From: Bacteroidia bacterium
GTDB lineage: Bacteria; Bacteroidota; Bacteroidia; 2-12-FULL-35-15
Length of the DNA: 64,000 nucleotides
Assembly: GCA_030654175.1 (NCBI GenBank)
Contig: JAURXZ010000008.1
Span: 303,426 to 367,425 of the forward strand
Direction of reading: 5' to 3'
Below the pieces are notes generated by a model. That model did not search any database. It was not told where the DNA came from and saw only the letters and a list, made by a program, of their open reading frames with translations. Position numbers and translations under genes: made by a program. Below are positions 63,857 through 64,000 of the stretch, piece by piece. The number at the start of each line of letters is the position of its first letter. The stretch's first letter is position 1.

Positions 63857-64000
63857 TTATTCAGACGCTTTTGACTTATTTTCTGTTTTTTCCATATCTG
63901 CTTTCAAATTGGAAAGAACATCCATATCGCCAAGAGTTGTTTTTTCAATACTGTCTTTAACTTTTTTAGCAGATTTTTTAGCATCATCTCCTGAAGATTT
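63857..64000 (-). CDS. C-terminal end of an unidentified protein (3' partial at window edge)
   Basis: An open frame runs in from the window edge and stops at 63857, giving the last 47 residues: a Lys/Asp/Ser-rich stretch KSSGDDAKKSAKKVKDSIEK, then TTLGDMDVLSNLKADMEKTE and a NKSKASE tail. It looks like a charged, probably disordered or helical tail. I do not recognise the protein. The terminator behind it supports it being a real gene end. Confidence 0.6.
   Translation of the reverse strand, partial: KSSGDDAKKSAKKVKDSIEKTTLGDMDVLSNLKADMEKTENKSKASE

Overview
The window reads as chromosomal DNA of an AT-rich, environmental member of the Bacteroidota. Four signs point there. At least seven secreted proteins end in a type IX secretion (T9SS) type A sorting domain with a YPNP-like motif. 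Several genes and the tRNA have a TAnnTTTG -7 promoter box. Shine-Dalgarno sequences are weak or absent. The gene content is typical: a DUF5916 protein, choice-of-anchor B, DUF4421, DUF6600, FISUMP and SpoIID/LytB proteins. No rRNA, transposase, prophage or CRISPR array was seen. The order cannot be fixed from this window.

Layout. 1-2.3 kb: the 3' end of a DUF5916 outer-membrane protein, a Rieske ferredoxin and an unknown secreted protein. 2.8-9.3 kb: two large paralogous surface proteins built from PPC-type repeats, the first also carrying five BACON-type repeats. 9.4-14.3 kb: a SAM-I riboswitch with a visible terminator/antiterminator, then a methyltransferase and cobalamin-dependent methionine synthase (metH). 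14.3-18.8 kb: a secreted FG-GAP protein flanked by two long imperfect hairpins that resemble cassette recombination sites, then a bacterial pentameric ligand-gated ion channel homologue and a YceI protein. 19-26.7 kb: a one-piece propeller/PAS/SpoIIE-phosphatase sensor, murQ, a conserved unknown gene, pgeF and P5C dehydrogenase (pruA).

26.7-36.5 kb: two T9SS cargo proteins on the minus strand, then a plus-strand run of TPR, M1 peptidase, TonB-C-like and DUF4421 genes, the HU gene with a strong terminator, and an outer-membrane barrel. 37-42.5 kb: pepT, an unknown gene, and a tight surE / small membrane protein / lpxB / spoIID-like cluster linked to the cell envelope. 42.5-55 kb: secreted M14 carboxypeptidase, a membrane-anchored aminopeptidase-family protein, a YdcF protein, a beta-helix T9SS protein, two small unknowns, idi, a GH13 alpha-glucosidase, a DUF6600 protein and a universal stress protein. 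55-64 kb: an outer-membrane barrel protein, a second YceI protein, tRNA-Leu(TAG), a small lipoprotein, an MFS transporter, a yeast-type cytosine deaminase, a FISUMP protein and the 3' end of an unidentified gene.

The intergenic space is rich in interspersed palindromic repeats. One family, with a core reading CTCGACAAGCTCGAAATGACC in inverted copies, has conserved flanks of about 70-100 bases at several loci. Others are CGTCATTGCGAGCG-type palindromes, a CTCTGTG palindrome, a CCTCACCCC palindrome and short TCCCGCA/TGCGGGA hairpins. Some lie directly against gene starts or inside the metH transcription unit. The observations most worth following are the ion channel, the cassette-site-like hairpins, the repeat family that abuts gene starts, the repeat-like peptide inside MetH and a possible structured RNA near 61.6-61.8 kb.
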